Below are positions 1-9,393 of a DNA stretch of 64,000 nt, piece after piece. The stretch comes from Pseudomonas sp. Q11 (lineage in GTDB: Bacteria; Pseudomonadota; Gammaproteobacteria; Pseudomonadales; Pseudomonadaceae). Position 1 is the stretch's first letter. Each line of letters opens with the position of its first letter. Both the position numbers and the translations under genes were made by a program. The notes below the pieces were generated by a model that saw only the letters and a list, made by a program, of their open reading frames with translations, was not told the origin of the DNA and did not search any database. The DNA is taken from assembly GCF_024494355.1 (NCBI RefSeq), contig NZ_JAKNQY010000001.1, forward strand, positions 186,001-250,000. Direction: 5' to 3'.

Positions 1-909
1 GCTTCCTCCCGTTTCTCAAGGTTCAGCAAGGCCGAATGCGTGCTGGTGCTGATCACCATGATCTGGGGCGGAACTTTCTTGCTGGTACAACACGCCATGA
101 CGGTCAGCGGGCCGATGTTTTTCGTGGGCCTGCGCTTTGCCGCCGCAGCAGCGTTTGTCGCGCTGTTTTCCTGGCGGCAGCTGCGCGACCTGACCCTGTT
201 CGAACTCAAGGCCGGGTGCTTCATCGGCGTGGCGATCATGCTCGGCTATGGCTTGCAGACCGTCGGCCTGCAGACCATTCCCAGCAGCCAGTCGGCGTTC
301 ATTACCGCGCTGTACGTGCCGTTCGTGCCGCTGTTGCAGTGGCTGGTGCTGGGCCGTCGGCCCGGCTTGATGCCCAGCCTCGGCATCATGCTGGCGTTCA
401 CCGGGTTGATGCTGGTGTCGGGCCCGGCCGGAGCATCGTTGAATTTCAGCCCCGGTGAAATCGCCACGCTGATCAGTGCCATCGCCATTGCCGCCGAAAT
501 CATCCTGATCAGCGCCTATGCCGGTCAGGTCGATGTGCGCCGGGTAACCGTGGTGCAACTGGCAAGTACGGCGGTGCTGGCATTTTTGATGGTGGTGCCC
601 ACCCAGGAAAGAATTCCGGACTTTTCCTGGCTGTTGCTGGTCAGCGCCGTAGGCCTGGGGGCGGCCAGCGCGGCGATCCAGGTGGCGATGAACTGGGCAC
701 AGAAAAGCGTCTCGCCGACCCGCGCCACACTGATCTATGCCGGCGAACCGGTGTGGGCCGGCATCGCCGGACGCCTGGCGGGCGAACGACTGCCAGCAAT
801 TGCCTTGTTCGGCGCGGCACTGATCGTGGCAGCGGTGATTGTCAGTGAGCTGAAGACCCGGGGCAAAGGTAGCGTCGAGGTGGATGAGGGGCTTGAACGC
901 GAGCAGTGA
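1..909 (+). CDS. DMT/EamA family transporter, 5' end outside window
   Basis: This is an inner-membrane exporter of the drug/metabolite transporter superfamily with EamA repeats; its substrate is unknown. The frame is open from base 1 (in-frame residues precede the GTG at 40), so the true start lies upstream. The protein shows about nine hydrophobic helices, the family hallmark MIWGGTF near the first visible helix, and the second EamA repeat ending in a helix rich in Ala/Val (ALFGAALIVAAVIVSEL). The C-terminus is a short charged tail and the stop is at 907-909. A REP element follows directly. Family assignment is firm; the cargo cannot be read from sequence. Confidence 0.85.
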   Translation, partial: ASSRFSRFSKAECVLVLITMIWGGTFLLVQHAMTVSGPMFFVGLRFAAAAAFVALFSWRQLRDLTLFELKAGCFIGVAIMLGYGLQTVGLQTIPSSQSAFITALYVPFVPLLQWLVLGRRPGLMPSLGIMLAFTGLMLVSGPAGASLNFSPGEIATLISAIAIAAEIILISAYAGQVDVRRVTVVQLASTAVLAFLMVVPTQERIPDFSWLLLVSAVGLGAASAAIQVAMNWAQKSVSPTRATLIYAGEPVWAGIAGRLAGERLPAIALFGAALIVAAVIVSELKTRGKGSVEVDEGLEREQ

Positions 910-931
910 GGGCGGTAGAAGCTTAGAAGCC

Positions 932-1042
932 GTGTAGGAGCTGTGTAGGAGCTGACGAGTGCAACGAGGCTGCGATCTTTCCCCAGACACTTGAATCACA
1001 AGCGAAAGATCAAAAGATCGCAGCCTTCGGCAGCTCCTACAC
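932..1042. repeat. REPIN (two inverted REP elements)
   Basis: The arm GTGTAGGAGCTG followed by GAGGCTGCGATCTTT is mirrored by AAAGATCGCAGCCTTCGGCAGCTCCTACAC, read across 1014-1042. This is a common Pseudomonas extragenic palindrome class mobilised in trans by RAYT transposases. The left tip is tandemly duplicated (GTGTAGGAGCTG at 932-943 and again at 943-954). No RAYT gene is in the window. Confidence 0.8.
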
Positions 1043-1076
1043 AAGCCCAGCGGGAGCAAGCTCCCTCGCCACGGGT
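1043..1076. repeat. Solitary REP half, second sequence class
   Basis: The bases GGGAGCAAGCTCCCTCGCCAC and flanks are identical to the right half of the REPIN at 34738-34858, but the left half is absent. It abuts the REPIN at 932-1042. A 17-base direct repeat (GGTTATATGTATGGCG-type) follows at about 1074-1106. The stretch from 1077 to the pyocin stop at 1143 holds no recognisable gene. Confidence 0.65.
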
Positions 1077-1142
1077 TATATGTATGGCGGGTTATATGTA
1101 TGGCGCGTTATCTCCTGACAGGCATTACCCAAGTGCCTTCAA

Positions 1143-2761
1143 TCACTCGCTTCGACGGTCGTTGAACACAACATAGACCGGCTCCAATCCCGAATCCTGG
1201 GGAAACACCACGACATAATCATCGAATCGAACCTCTTCGACGGATTCAAAAGTTTCCAATGTCGATACCGGCGAAGCGTGAATGAAACCGGCAGAATCGA
1301 GTCGATTTTGCTCGGACGCAATAGGCGCCTCCAAGCTATCCGCACGGGTCCATTCAATCACTCGGGCTTGCGGGCCGTCCGTGGTCAAGCGAAAAACCCG
1401 TCTAACTTCATCCCAAACCGCCAGCCTTACGCGCACCTTGGACGGCAACACACCCATGGCAGGGGTGATGTAGATCTGAAACAGTTCACGTATTTCTTTC
1501 AGGCCCCTGAAACGGCTGCCGGGTCTTGTCGCGGTCGTTGCAGTGCTCATTCGCAACGGCAACGCCACCTCGCCCAGCAGCGCGGCGAGGGCCTGCTGCC
1601 TCGGCAACCGATTGCAGCGCGGGTCCGTCGGTGAGACCTAGCGCTTGTGCCGGTAAGCCGACACCCTGGAACAGGCGGCTGCGTTGTTCTGGTGTCAGTT
1701 CGCCGTTGCCCAACTCCGGCGAGTAGACCATCGCCGTGACGAAGACCGGGCCCGTTCTGGCCAGGATCCGTCCGTAGTCCTTGAGCGTTTCGACGGAAGC
1801 GGCGACGGCCTGTTCCAACACCGTTGCGGCTTGCTGGCCGACAAACACCGCGTCCCGGGTCAATACCATCCCGCCCGCAGTCATCGAAGGCGCGGGTACG
1901 CTCACGGTATGGGCTTGCCTGAATTTCTCCAGCCGGACGCTTTCGTCAACCTGCTGTTTGAAGCGAATGCGCTCCGCCCGCTGCTCGGCATACTGACGCT
2001 GGCGCTCCCAGACGGCTTCCCGTTCACGCCACACCACCGTCTGTTCGGCATGGTGCCTGGCTAGCGCGTTGGATTTTTCGGTCAGGACCTTGATCTGCGC
2101 GGACAGTAATTGCGCCTCTTGGGCAGCGCTATAAGCCTGCTCCCAGAGTCGATGACCTTCTTCAAGCGCGGCGCCGAATTGAGCCAGTCGCGTGCGGTAG
2201 TCGCTCGCCGAACGGGTGAGCGGATCCTGTCCGTCGAAGACACGGGCGGCGCTGTTCTTGGCGTTGAGTTCCGTGGTTTTTCGGGCGATCAGCCCGTCGA
2301 TCTCGTTTTTCTCTTTGGTGATGGTGTAAAGCTGCCAGCGTTCGGTCGAGTTCGAAACGGGGGGCCGTTTTGCGGCGGCGATGTCCTTTTGAAGAGATGC
2401 GTCGAGTTGCTGCCTTTTGCCCGCGAAGTTCCGATCCACCTCGGCCCGGGTATTGGTGTATCGCTGGACCATTGTCGCCAGCGCTTGTTGCCGTGCCTGG
2501 AGACGCGCTTGCTCCTGGGCCATGGCGGTGGCCTTGGCCTTCCGCGTCTGCCTTTGCCTGAGCTTCTTGCTGGGCCTTAAGCTGTTCGTACCTGGCTCTG
2601 GCCCTGGCTTTACGGCGGCGTCTGCTGCGCCTGCTGCCCGAGCCACCAAACCCGCCTGAAAAGCCGCCGCTTCCGATCTGGAAACCGCCACCTGAAGCCG
2701 TTGGCCCAGGCCTGATGACTACTGTTCCATCTGATCCATCGTTAAGTGTTTGCTTTGCCAT
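1143..2761 (-). pseudogene. S-type pyocin (bacteriocin) remnant, two frameshifts, toxin domain missing
   Basis: The start at 2761 has an excellent AGGAG site 7 bases upstream. The N-terminus is a Gly/Ser-rich segment (GGFQIGSGGFSGGFGG) followed by a basic stretch and a long Ala/Gln coiled coil, as in colicin/pyocin translocation and receptor regions. The frame shifts by one near 2539 and again near 1590-1605. The third segment matches the S-type pyocin domain, ending ...FDDYVVVFPQDSGLEPVYVVF. In functional S pyocins a nuclease domain follows this motif, but here the frame stops eight residues later (NDRRSE-stop) and neither nuclease nor immunity gene is found. Both frameshifts could in principle be sequencing errors, but the missing toxin and immunity gene are not explained that way. 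Confidence 0.75.
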
Positions 2762-2813
2762 ACAGATCTCCTTCTCTGTATGGCGCAGCATGGCGATGAA
2801 GCCGTGCTGAAGT

Positions 2814-2831
2814 GCGGTACATAGGTACCGC
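2814..2831. promoter_or_regulatory. Inverted repeat upstream of pyocin remnant
   Basis: GCGGTAC and GTACCGC form perfect 7-base arms around ATAG, about 55 bases upstream of the pyocin start and within the 260-base gap before phaAB. It may be an operator or mRNA hairpin of the old pyocin promoter. No match to the Prt P-box is claimed. Confidence 0.25.
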
Positions 2832-3020
2832 TCCCGGAGACCGTTCGTGTGGTACGAGTGCCTTGTTATCCTTGGCCGATCCCAACGAACCGGCGCTCAC
2901 CGAAACACCCCAAAACAGGAAAAATCCCTCTACCTTGTAGGATTCTGCGACAGGCTGGCGGTTGGTGATCGGACGCACGCCACGTATGATCCCTGACAAA
3001 CTCCCGCCGAATAGAAGCCT

Positions 3021-5948
3021 ATGTCACTGATAGTTCTATTGCTTTTGCCCTTCATCGGCAGCTGTGTCGCGGCACTGCTGCCGCATAACGCCCGTAACGC
3101 CGAATCTTTGCTGGCAGGCCTCGTGGCCTTGGTCGGCACCGTTCAGGTGGCTTTGCTATATCCGCAGATCGCCAACGGCGGCGTGATTCGTGAGGAGTAT
3201 TTCTGGCTACCGAGCCTGGGCCTGAATTTCGTGCTGCGCCTGGACGGTTTCGCCTGGCTGTTCGCGATGCTGGTGCTGGGCATCGGCACGCTGGTGTCGC
3301 TGTATGCCCGCTACTACATGTCGCCGGACGATCCGGTGCCGCGTTTCTTTGCGTTTTTCCTGGCCTTCATGGGTGCCATGCTTGGGTTGGTGATTTCCGG
3401 CAACCTGATCCAGATGGTGTTCTTCTGGGAACTGACCAGCCTGTTCTCATTCCTGCTGATCGGCTATTGGCACCACCGCGCCGATGCCCGGCGCGGTGCC
3501 TACATGGCCTTGATGGTGACCGGGGCCGGCGGGCTGTGCCTGTTGGCCGGCGTGATGATCCTCGGCCATGTGGTGGGCAGCTATGACCTGGACAAGGTCC
3601 TGGCTGCCGGCAACGTGATCCGTGACCACACCCTCTACCCCGTTCTGCTGCCGCTGATCCTGATCGGCGCGCTGAGCAAAAGTGCGCAATTTCCTTTTCA
3701 TTTCTGGCTTCCCCATGCCATGGCCGCGCCCACCCCGGTGTCGGCGTATCTGCACTCGGCCACCATGGTCAAGGCCGGTGTATTCCTGCTGGCACGGTTG
3801 TGGCCGTCGCTGTCGGGCAGTGAGCAATGGTTCTACATCGTCGGCGGCGCCGGCGCCTGTACGTTGTTACTGGGCGCCTACTGCGCGATGTTTCAGAACG
3901 ACCTCAAGGGCCTGCTGGCCTATTCCACCATCAGCCATCTGGGCTTGATCACTCTGCTGCTGGGCCTCAACAGTCCCCTGGCCGCGGTGGCGGCGGTGTT
4001 TCATATTCTTAACCACGCCACCTTCAAAGCCTCGCTGTTCATGGCCGCCGGGATCATCGACCACGAAAGCGGCACCCGCGATATTCGCCGGCTCAGCGGC
4101 CTGGTGCGGCTGATTCCGTTCACCGCCACCCTGGCCATGGTCGCCAGCGCAGCGATGGCCGGGGTGCCGCTGCTCAACGGGTTTCTGTCCAAGGAAATGT
4201 TCTTCGCTGAAACCGTGTTCATTTCCGCCACGGCCTGGGTCGAGTTGGCGCTGCCAATCATCGCCACCATCGCCGGGACCTTCAGCGTCGCCTACTCTCT
4301 ACGCTTTACCGTGGACGTGTTCTTCGGCCCCCCCGCCACCGACCTGCCCCATACCCCCCATGAACCTCCACGCTGGATGCGAGCGCCGGTGGAGTTGCTG
4401 GTGTTCGCCTGTCTGCTGGTAGGCATTTTCCCGGCCCAGGTGGTCGGCTCGTTACTGGCAGCCGCCGCATTGCCGGTGGTGGGCGGCCCCTTGCCCGAGT
4501 ACAGCCTGGCAATCTGGCATGGCCTGAACGCGCCGATGATCATGAGCCTGGTGGCAATGTCCGGCGGCATCGTGCTTTATCTGCTGCTGCGCAATCAGCT
4601 CAAACTGGGCCACATCACGCATCCACCGTTCATTGGTCGATTCAGCGGCAAGCGCCTGTTCGAGCGCTGCCTGGTGCTGATGATGCGTCAGGGCCGACGG
4701 CTGGAACGCAAGATCAGCACCCGGCGCCTGCAAGCGCAGTTGTTCTGGCTGGTGCTGGCCGCCGTCCTGGCGGGACTGATTCCGATGCTCAACAGCTCGC
4801 TGGTGTGGGGCGACCGGCCGAAGATACCCGGCTCCATCGTGTTCGTGACCCTGTGGCTGCTGGCGATCGCCTGCGCCCTGGGGGCGGCCTGGCAGGCCAA
4901 GTATCACCGGCTCGCGGCCCTGACCATGGTCAGCGTCTGCGGCCTGATGACCTGCGTGACCTTCGTCTGGTTCTCGGCCCCCGATCTGGCCCTGACACAA
5001 CTGGCCGTGGAAGTGGTGACCACCGTGCTGATCCTGCTGGGCCTGCGCTGGCTGCCCCGGCGGATCGAGGATGCAGCGCCGCGGCCCAACAGCGAACGAC
5101 GCGCCCGCATCCGGCGCCTGCGGGACTTGCTGCTGTCCATCGCCGTGGGTGGCGGCATGGCGCTGCTGTCCTACGCGATGCTGACCCGTCAGACACCCAA
5201 CGATATTTCCTCGTTTTACCTCAGCCGGGCCTTGCCCGAGGGCGGCGGCAGCAACGTGGTGAACGTGATGCTGGTAGATTTCCGCGGCTTCGACACCCTG
5301 GGAGAGATCACGGTGCTGGCGGCGGTTGCTCTGGCGGTCTTCGCCCTGCTACGACGTTTCCGGCCACCCAAGGAAAGCATGCAGCTACCGGCCCAACAGC
5401 GTCTGCTGGCACCCGACGTGGTCACCGATCTGGTCAACCCGCGCCACGCCAGTGATACCGCGCTGGGGTTCATGATGGTGCCGTCGGTGCTGGTGCGGTT
5501 GCTGCTGCCGATCTCCCTGGTGGTGTCGTTCTACCTGTTCATGCGCGGTCATAACCAACCCGGTGGCGGTTTCGTGGCCGGGTTGGTGATGTCGGTGGCG
5601 TTCATCCTGCAATACATGGTCGCCGGCACCCAATGGGTCGAGGCGCAGATGAACCTGCGTCCGCTGCGCTGGATGGGCACGGGGCTGTTGTTCGCCACGG
5701 TCACGGGGCTTGGCGCGATGGCGGTGGGTTATCCTTTCCTGACCACCCACACCTGGCATTTCGAATTGCCGTTGCTGGGTGATATTCACTTGGCCAGCGC
5801 GCTGTTCTTCGACATCGGCGTCTACGCCGTGGTGGTCGGTTCGACCCTGTTGATTCTCACCGCCCTGGCTCACCAGTCGGTGCGGGCCCACAAGCCTGGC
5901 CTGCATCCAAAACCCATTGCACAACCGGTAGCGGGAGGCACGGCCTGA
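3021..5948 (+). CDS. phaAB: Monovalent cation/H+ antiporter subunit A+B fusion (PhaAB/ShaA/MrpA)
   Basis: This is the large subunit of the multisubunit Mrp/Pha/Sha antiporter, which exchanges Na+ or K+ for H+ across the inner membrane and is related to Complex I subunit NuoL. The 975 residues hold an N-terminal Proton_antipo_M domain with the conserved helix glutamate (FFWELTSLFSF, E137) and buried lysines (K220 in GALSKSAQFPFHFWLPHA, K251 in MVKAG). An MbhE/D-like middle follows. The last ~140 residues (from about 810) are an MnhB domain with HNQPGGGFVAGL. Fusion of A and B is usual in Pseudomonas and rhizobial Pha systems. It is the first gene of a six-gene operon, and its TGA overlaps the ATG of phaC. 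Confidence 0.95.
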   Translation: MSLIVLLLLPFIGSCVAALLPHNARNAESLLAGLVALVGTVQVALLYPQIANGGVIREEYFWLPSLGLNFVLRLDGFAWLFAMLVLGIGTLVSLYARYYMSPDDPVPRFFAFFLAFMGAMLGLVISGNLIQMVFFWELTSLFSFLLIGYWHHRADARRGAYMALMVTGAGGLCLLAGVMILGHVVGSYDLDKVLAAGNVIRDHTLYPVLLPLILIGALSKSAQFPFHFWLPHAMAAPTPVSAYLHSATMVKAGVFLLARLWPSLSGSEQWFYIVGGAGACTLLLGAYCAMFQNDLKGLLAYSTISHLGLITLLLGLNSPLAAVAAVFHILNHATFKASLFMAAGIIDHESGTRDIRRLSGLVRLIPFTATLAMVASAAMAGVPLLNGFLSKEMFFAETVFISATAWVELALPIIATIAGTFSVAYSLRFTVDVFFGPPATDLPHTPHEPPRWMRAPVELLVFACLLVGIFPAQVVGSLLAAAALPVVGGPLPEYSLAIWHGLNAPMIMSLVAMSGGIVLYLLLRNQLKLGHITHPPFIGRFSGKRLFERCLVLMMRQGRRLERKISTRRLQAQLFWLVLAAVLAGLIPMLNSSLVWGDRPKIPGSIVFVTLWLLAIACALGAAWQAKYHRLAALTMVSVCGLMTCVTFVWFSAPDLALTQLAVEVVTTVLILLGLRWLPRRIEDAAPRPNSERRARIRRLRDLLLSIAVGGGMALLSYAMLTRQTPNDISSFYLSRALPEGGGSNVVNVMLVDFRGFDTLGEITVLAAVALAVFALLRRFRPPKESMQLPAQQRLLAPDVVTDLVNPRHASDTALGFMMVPSVLVRLLLPISLVVSFYLFMRGHNQPGGGFVAGLVMSVAFILQYMVAGTQWVEAQMNLRPLRWMGTGLLFATVTGLGAMAVGYPFLTTHTWHFELPLLGDIHLASALFFDIGVYAVVVGSTLLILTALAHQSVRAHKPGLHPKPIAQPVAGGTA

Positions 5949-6292
5949 TGGAAGAAGTCATCGCAATAGCAATCGGCGTGCTGGCCGCCTCGGGGGTCTG
6001 GCTGGTGCTGCGACCACGGACGTTCCAAGTGGTCATGGGCCTGTGCCTGCTGTCCTATGGCGTCAATCTGTTCATCTTCAGCATGGGCAGTCTGTTCATC
6101 GGCAAGGAACCGATCATCAAGGACGGCATACCCCAGGACCTGCTGCATTACACCGACCCACTGCCCCAGGCCCTGGTCCTCACCGCGATTGTGATCAGCT
6201 TCGCCATGACCGCGCTGTTCCTGGTAGTCCTGCTGGCCTCCCGGGGCCTCACCGGCACGGACCATGTGGACGGTCGGGAGCCCAAGGAATGA
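5948..6292 (+). CDS. phaC: Monovalent cation/H+ antiporter subunit C
   Basis: This is a three-helix NuoK-like subunit of the Pha/Mrp antiporter. The 114 residues include the NuoK/MrpC signature around GLCLLSYGVNLFIF and DPLPQALVLTAIVISFAMTA. The ATG overlaps the phaAB stop by one base (TGATG), and its own stop overlaps phaD, which implies translational coupling. Length and position fit the canonical operon. Confidence 0.93.
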   Translation: MEEVIAIAIGVLAASGVWLVLRPRTFQVVMGLCLLSYGVNLFIFSMGSLFIGKEPIIKDGIPQDLLHYTDPLPQALVLTAIVISFAMTALFLVVLLASRGLTGTDHVDGREPKE

Positions 6293-7971
6293 TGTTGACG
6301 CCTCATTTGATTGCCGCCCCTATCCTGCTGCCGCTGCTGACCGCTGCGTTGATGCTCATGCTTGGGGAGAAGCATCGCCCGCTCAAAGCGCGGATCAACC
6401 TGCTTTCCAGCCTGCTGGGCCTGGGCATCGCCATGCTGTTGTTGCAGTGGACCCAGGACCAGCCCCTGCCCGCCTCCATCGGCGTGTACCTGCCGGGCAA
6501 CTGGCAGGCGCCGTTCGGCATCGTATTGGTGGTCGATCGTCTGTCGGCACTGATGCTGGTGCTGACCGGCATCATCGCCGTCAGTGCCTTGCTGTTCGCC
6601 ACAGCTCGCTGGGATCGTGCCGGGGCGAGTTTCCATGCGCTGTTCCAGATCCAGTTGATGGGCCTCTACGGGGCTTTCCTGACGGCCGACCTGTTCAATC
6701 TGTTTGTGTTCTTCGAGGTGCTGCTGGCAGCTTCGTACGGTCTGATGCTCCACGGCTCGGGCCGGGCGCGGGTGTCGTCGGGGTTGCACTACATTTCCAT
6801 CAACCTGCTGGCCTCGTCGCTGTTCCTGATCGGCGCGGCGCTGATCTATGGCGTCACCGGCACATTGAACATGGCTGACCTGGCGTTGAAGGTACCGCTG
6901 GTGCCGGAGGCCGACCGGGGTTTGCTGCACGCCGGGGCCGGCATCCTCGCGGTAGCGTTCCTGGCCAAGGCCGGGATGTGGCCGCTGAACTTCTGGCTGG
7001 TGCCGGCCTACAGCGCCGCCAGTGCACCGGTGGCGGCACTGTTCGCGATCATGACCAAGGTGGGCGTCTACACGATCCTGCGCCTGTGGACGTTGCTGTT
7101 CTCCGGCCAGGCCGGTGCCTCGGCGTATTTCGGCGGCGACTGGCTGATCTACGGCGGCATGGCGACGATCGTCTGTGCAGCCATCGCCATTCTTGCGGCC
7201 CAGCGCCTGGAGCGCATGGCCAGCCTGAGTATCCTGGTGTCCGCCGGGATCCTGTTGTCGGCCATCGGCTTTGCCCAGCCAAACCTGGTGGGTGCGGCGC
7301 TGTTTTATCTGGTGAGCTCGACCCTGGCACTCTGTGCGTTGTTCTTGCTGGCCGAGCTGATCGAACGCTCGCGCTCGGCCAACGAACCGTCGCTGGAGGA
7401 CGATCTCGATGTCCTGCCCCGGCCGCTTGAATCCCTGCAACCGCCCAAGGGCATCAACCTCGATGACGAACAGAAAGCCGTGGTCGGGCAAGTCATTCCC
7501 TGGACCATGGCCTTCCTCGGCCTGAGTTTCATCGCCTGCACGCTGTTGGTGGTGGGCATGCCGCCACTTTCGGGATTCATCGGCAAGCTGGGGCTCATGA
7601 GTGCGCTGCTCAACCCTCAGGGGCTTGGGCAAAGTGTCGAACCGGTGTCGAATCAGGCGTGGGGTTTTTTGGCGTTGCTGATCCTGTCGGGGCTGGCGTC
7701 GTTGATCGCGTTCTCGCGCCTGGGTATCCAGCGTTTCTGGACGCCGCAAGAGCGGCCATCACCGTTGTTGCGACCTTTTGAATGCCTGCCGATCATCGTG
7801 CTACTGGGCTTGGGCATCGCGCTGACCTTCAAGGCCGAGCCACTGCTGCGCTACACCCAGGAGGCCGCCGCCGGGCTGAACAACCCCGAACACTATGTGA
7901 TGTCGGTGCTAGCGACCCGCGCCGTCCCCGCCCCGAAAGCGGACAGTGCATTGACAGAGGTGCAGCCATGA
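6289..7971 (+). CDS. phaD: Monovalent cation/H+ antiporter subunit D
   Basis: This is a NuoM/NuoN-like ion-translocating subunit of the Mrp/Pha complex in the inner membrane. I set the start at the ATG-ATG pair at 6289/6292, which overlaps the phaC stop and gives 560 residues, the usual family length; the open frame extending upstream to 6043 is not translated product. Conserved features are the helix glutamate in NLFVFFEVLLAASYG, the lysine in LAKAGMWPLNFWL and a second lysine in IMTKVGVYTILRL. A charged cytosolic loop of about 60 residues (SRSANEPSLEDDLD...) separates the last helices. The stop overlaps phaE. Confidence 0.94.
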   Translation: MMLTPHLIAAPILLPLLTAALMLMLGEKHRPLKARINLLSSLLGLGIAMLLLQWTQDQPLPASIGVYLPGNWQAPFGIVLVVDRLSALMLVLTGIIAVSALLFATARWDRAGASFHALFQIQLMGLYGAFLTADLFNLFVFFEVLLAASYGLMLHGSGRARVSSGLHYISINLLASSLFLIGAALIYGVTGTLNMADLALKVPLVPEADRGLLHAGAGILAVAFLAKAGMWPLNFWLVPAYSAASAPVAALFAIMTKVGVYTILRLWTLLFSGQAGASAYFGGDWLIYGGMATIVCAAIAILAAQRLERMASLSILVSAGILLSAIGFAQPNLVGAALFYLVSSTLALCALFLLAELIERSRSANEPSLEDDLDVLPRPLESLQPPKGINLDDEQKAVVGQVIPWTMAFLGLSFIACTLLVVGMPPLSGFIGKLGLMSALLNPQGLGQSVEPVSNQAWGFLALLILSGLASLIAFSRLGIQRFWTPQERPSPLLRPFECLPIIVLLGLGIALTFKAEPLLRYTQEAAAGLNNPEHYVMSVLATRAVPAPKADSALTEVQP

Positions 7972-8456
7972 AACGTCTGTTTCCTGCCCCTTGGTTGTCC
8001 CTGGCACTCTGCTTGCTCTGGCTGCTGTTGAACCTGTCCCTCAGCGCCGGGCACCTGCTGCTGGGAGCGGCACTGGGCGTGCTGGCACCTTTGATGATGC
8101 GTCCGTTGCGCCCCAGGCCCATCCACATCCGGCGGCCCTGGGCGGTGCTGCGGCTATTCCTGCGGGTGGGTCGCGAAGTGCTGGTGTCCAATCTGGCCGT
8201 GGCCTGGAGTGTGATGAACGCCGGACACCGCCCACCTCGCTCGCGGTTCATCAAGGTGCCGCTGGACCTGCACGATGCCAATGGGCTGGCCGCCCTGTCG
8301 ATGATCACCACGGTGATTCCCGGCACGGTCTGGTCGGAACTGGCGCTGGATCGCAGCGTCCTGCTACTGCATGTGTTCGATCTGGACGACGAGGCGGCAT
8401 TCATCGCGCACTTCAAGGCCACCTTCGAACGGCCGCTGATGGAGATTTTCGAATGA
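7968..8456 (+). CDS. phaE: Monovalent cation/H+ antiporter subunit E
   Basis: This is a small subunit (162 residues) of the Pha/Mrp antiporter, with two N-terminal helices and a cytosolic MNHE domain containing ITTVIPGTVWSEL and HVFDLDDE, both typical of the family. The start ATG overlaps the phaD stop by four bases (ATGA). The open frame running upstream to 7782 is a shadow of phaD. MrpE is needed for full activity in characterised homologues. Confidence 0.92.
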   Translation: MKRLFPAPWLSLALCLLWLLLNLSLSAGHLLLGAALGVLAPLMMRPLRPRPIHIRRPWAVLRLFLRVGREVLVSNLAVAWSVMNAGHRPPRSRFIKVPLDLHDANGLAALSMITTVIPGTVWSELALDRSVLLLHVFDLDDEAAFIAHFKATFERPLMEIFE

Positions 8457-8731
8457 GCCCATTGCTGTCCAATGCGATTCTGTTGAGCCTGTTCCTGTTC
8501 TCGCTGACGATGATGCTGACCTTGCTGCGTCTGTTCAAGGGACCGTCGGCGCAAGACCGGGTACTGGCCCTGGACTACCTGTACATCGTGGCGATGCTGA
8601 TGATGCTGGTGCTGGGCATTCGTTACGCCAGTGACACCTATTTCGAGGCGGCATTGATGATCGCCCTGTTTGGCTTTGTCGGCTCGTTCGCCCTGGCCAA
8701 GTTCCTGTTGCGCGGCGAGGTGATTGAATGA
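8453..8731 (+). CDS. phaF: Monovalent cation/H+ antiporter subunit F
   Basis: The 92 residues form three helices with the MrpF motif GPSAQDRVLALDYL and a central conserved aspartate. It is coupled to phaE and phaG by four-base ATGA overlaps. Family: MrpF/PhaF, a membrane subunit proposed to lie on the cation path. Confidence 0.92.
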   Translation: MSPLLSNAILLSLFLFSLTMMLTLLRLFKGPSAQDRVLALDYLYIVAMLMMLVLGIRYASDTYFEAALMIALFGFVGSFALAKFLLRGEVIE

Positions 8732-9090
8732 ACGGCGAACTGTCGATGTGGGTCGAAATTCCCGTGGCAATCCTGCTGGTACTCAGCAGCTTGTTCGCCC
8801 TGGCCGGAGCGATCGGCCTGGTGCGTTTGAAGGACTATTTCCAGCGCATGCACCCACCGGCCCTGGCCTCGACACTGGGCGCCTGGTGCGTGGCACTGGC
8901 CTCGATCATCTATTTTTCAGCGCTCAAGTCCGGGCCGGTCCTGCATGCCTGGCTGATACCGATCCTGCTGTCCATCACGGTGCCGGTGACCACCCTGTTG
9001 CTGGCCCGGGCCGCGTTGTTTCGCAAACGCATGGCCGGAGATGACGTACCGGCGGAAGTCAGCAGCCGGAGGACCGAGCACGGCGGCTGA
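8728..9090 (+). CDS. phaG: Monovalent cation/H+ antiporter subunit G
   Basis: This is the last gene of the operon, 120 residues with three helices. It carries the MrpG signature GAIGLVRLKDYFQRMHPPALASTLG and a basic cytosolic tail. The start overlaps phaF by four bases. No clear intrinsic terminator follows within 100 bases. With the five genes before it, the complete antiporter set is present. Confidence 0.92.
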   Translation: MNGELSMWVEIPVAILLVLSSLFALAGAIGLVRLKDYFQRMHPPALASTLGAWCVALASIIYFSALKSGPVLHAWLIPILLSITVPVTTLLLARAALFRKRMAGDDVPAEVSSRRTEHGG

Positions 9091-9393
9091 CAAATTCCTG
9101 CGGCGTGTCCGCGGCGGCATTGAAGGCAAAGACAGACATGCGCTGTGCGCCTTCACCTACGCATGCCGCCAGAAATCCACCCGATGCCTCTTACGAAAAT
9201 GTCCGGTTTGGAACCGAATCAAGGACATGCCACCGTCGCACTTCGTTGCGTTTTCTCAGCGTCAAGAAATCGAAATTTGACTCCATAAAGCCATCTTCTA
9301 TCGTTCCCCCCGAGACCGCACCCAGGGACCGGGTGGCCCGGACGCCCTTTGAGGGCGCGGTCGTCGATGTCACTACGATCAAGGAGCAACAAA
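9091..9393. other. Intergenic region, phaG to PixA-like gene
   Basis: I see no convincing gene here. A small hairpin, CGCCCT/AGGGCG at 9343-9357, lies 37 bases upstream of the next start and could be leader structure. The strong Shine-Dalgarno AAGGAG at 9381-9386 belongs to the next gene. Confidence 0.4.

Noticed and set aside
6148..7749. 533-codon open frame on the minus strand across phaD
   Set aside because: Composition is His/Gln/Arg-rich antisense to a membrane gene with clear family motifs; it is a GC-skew shadow.
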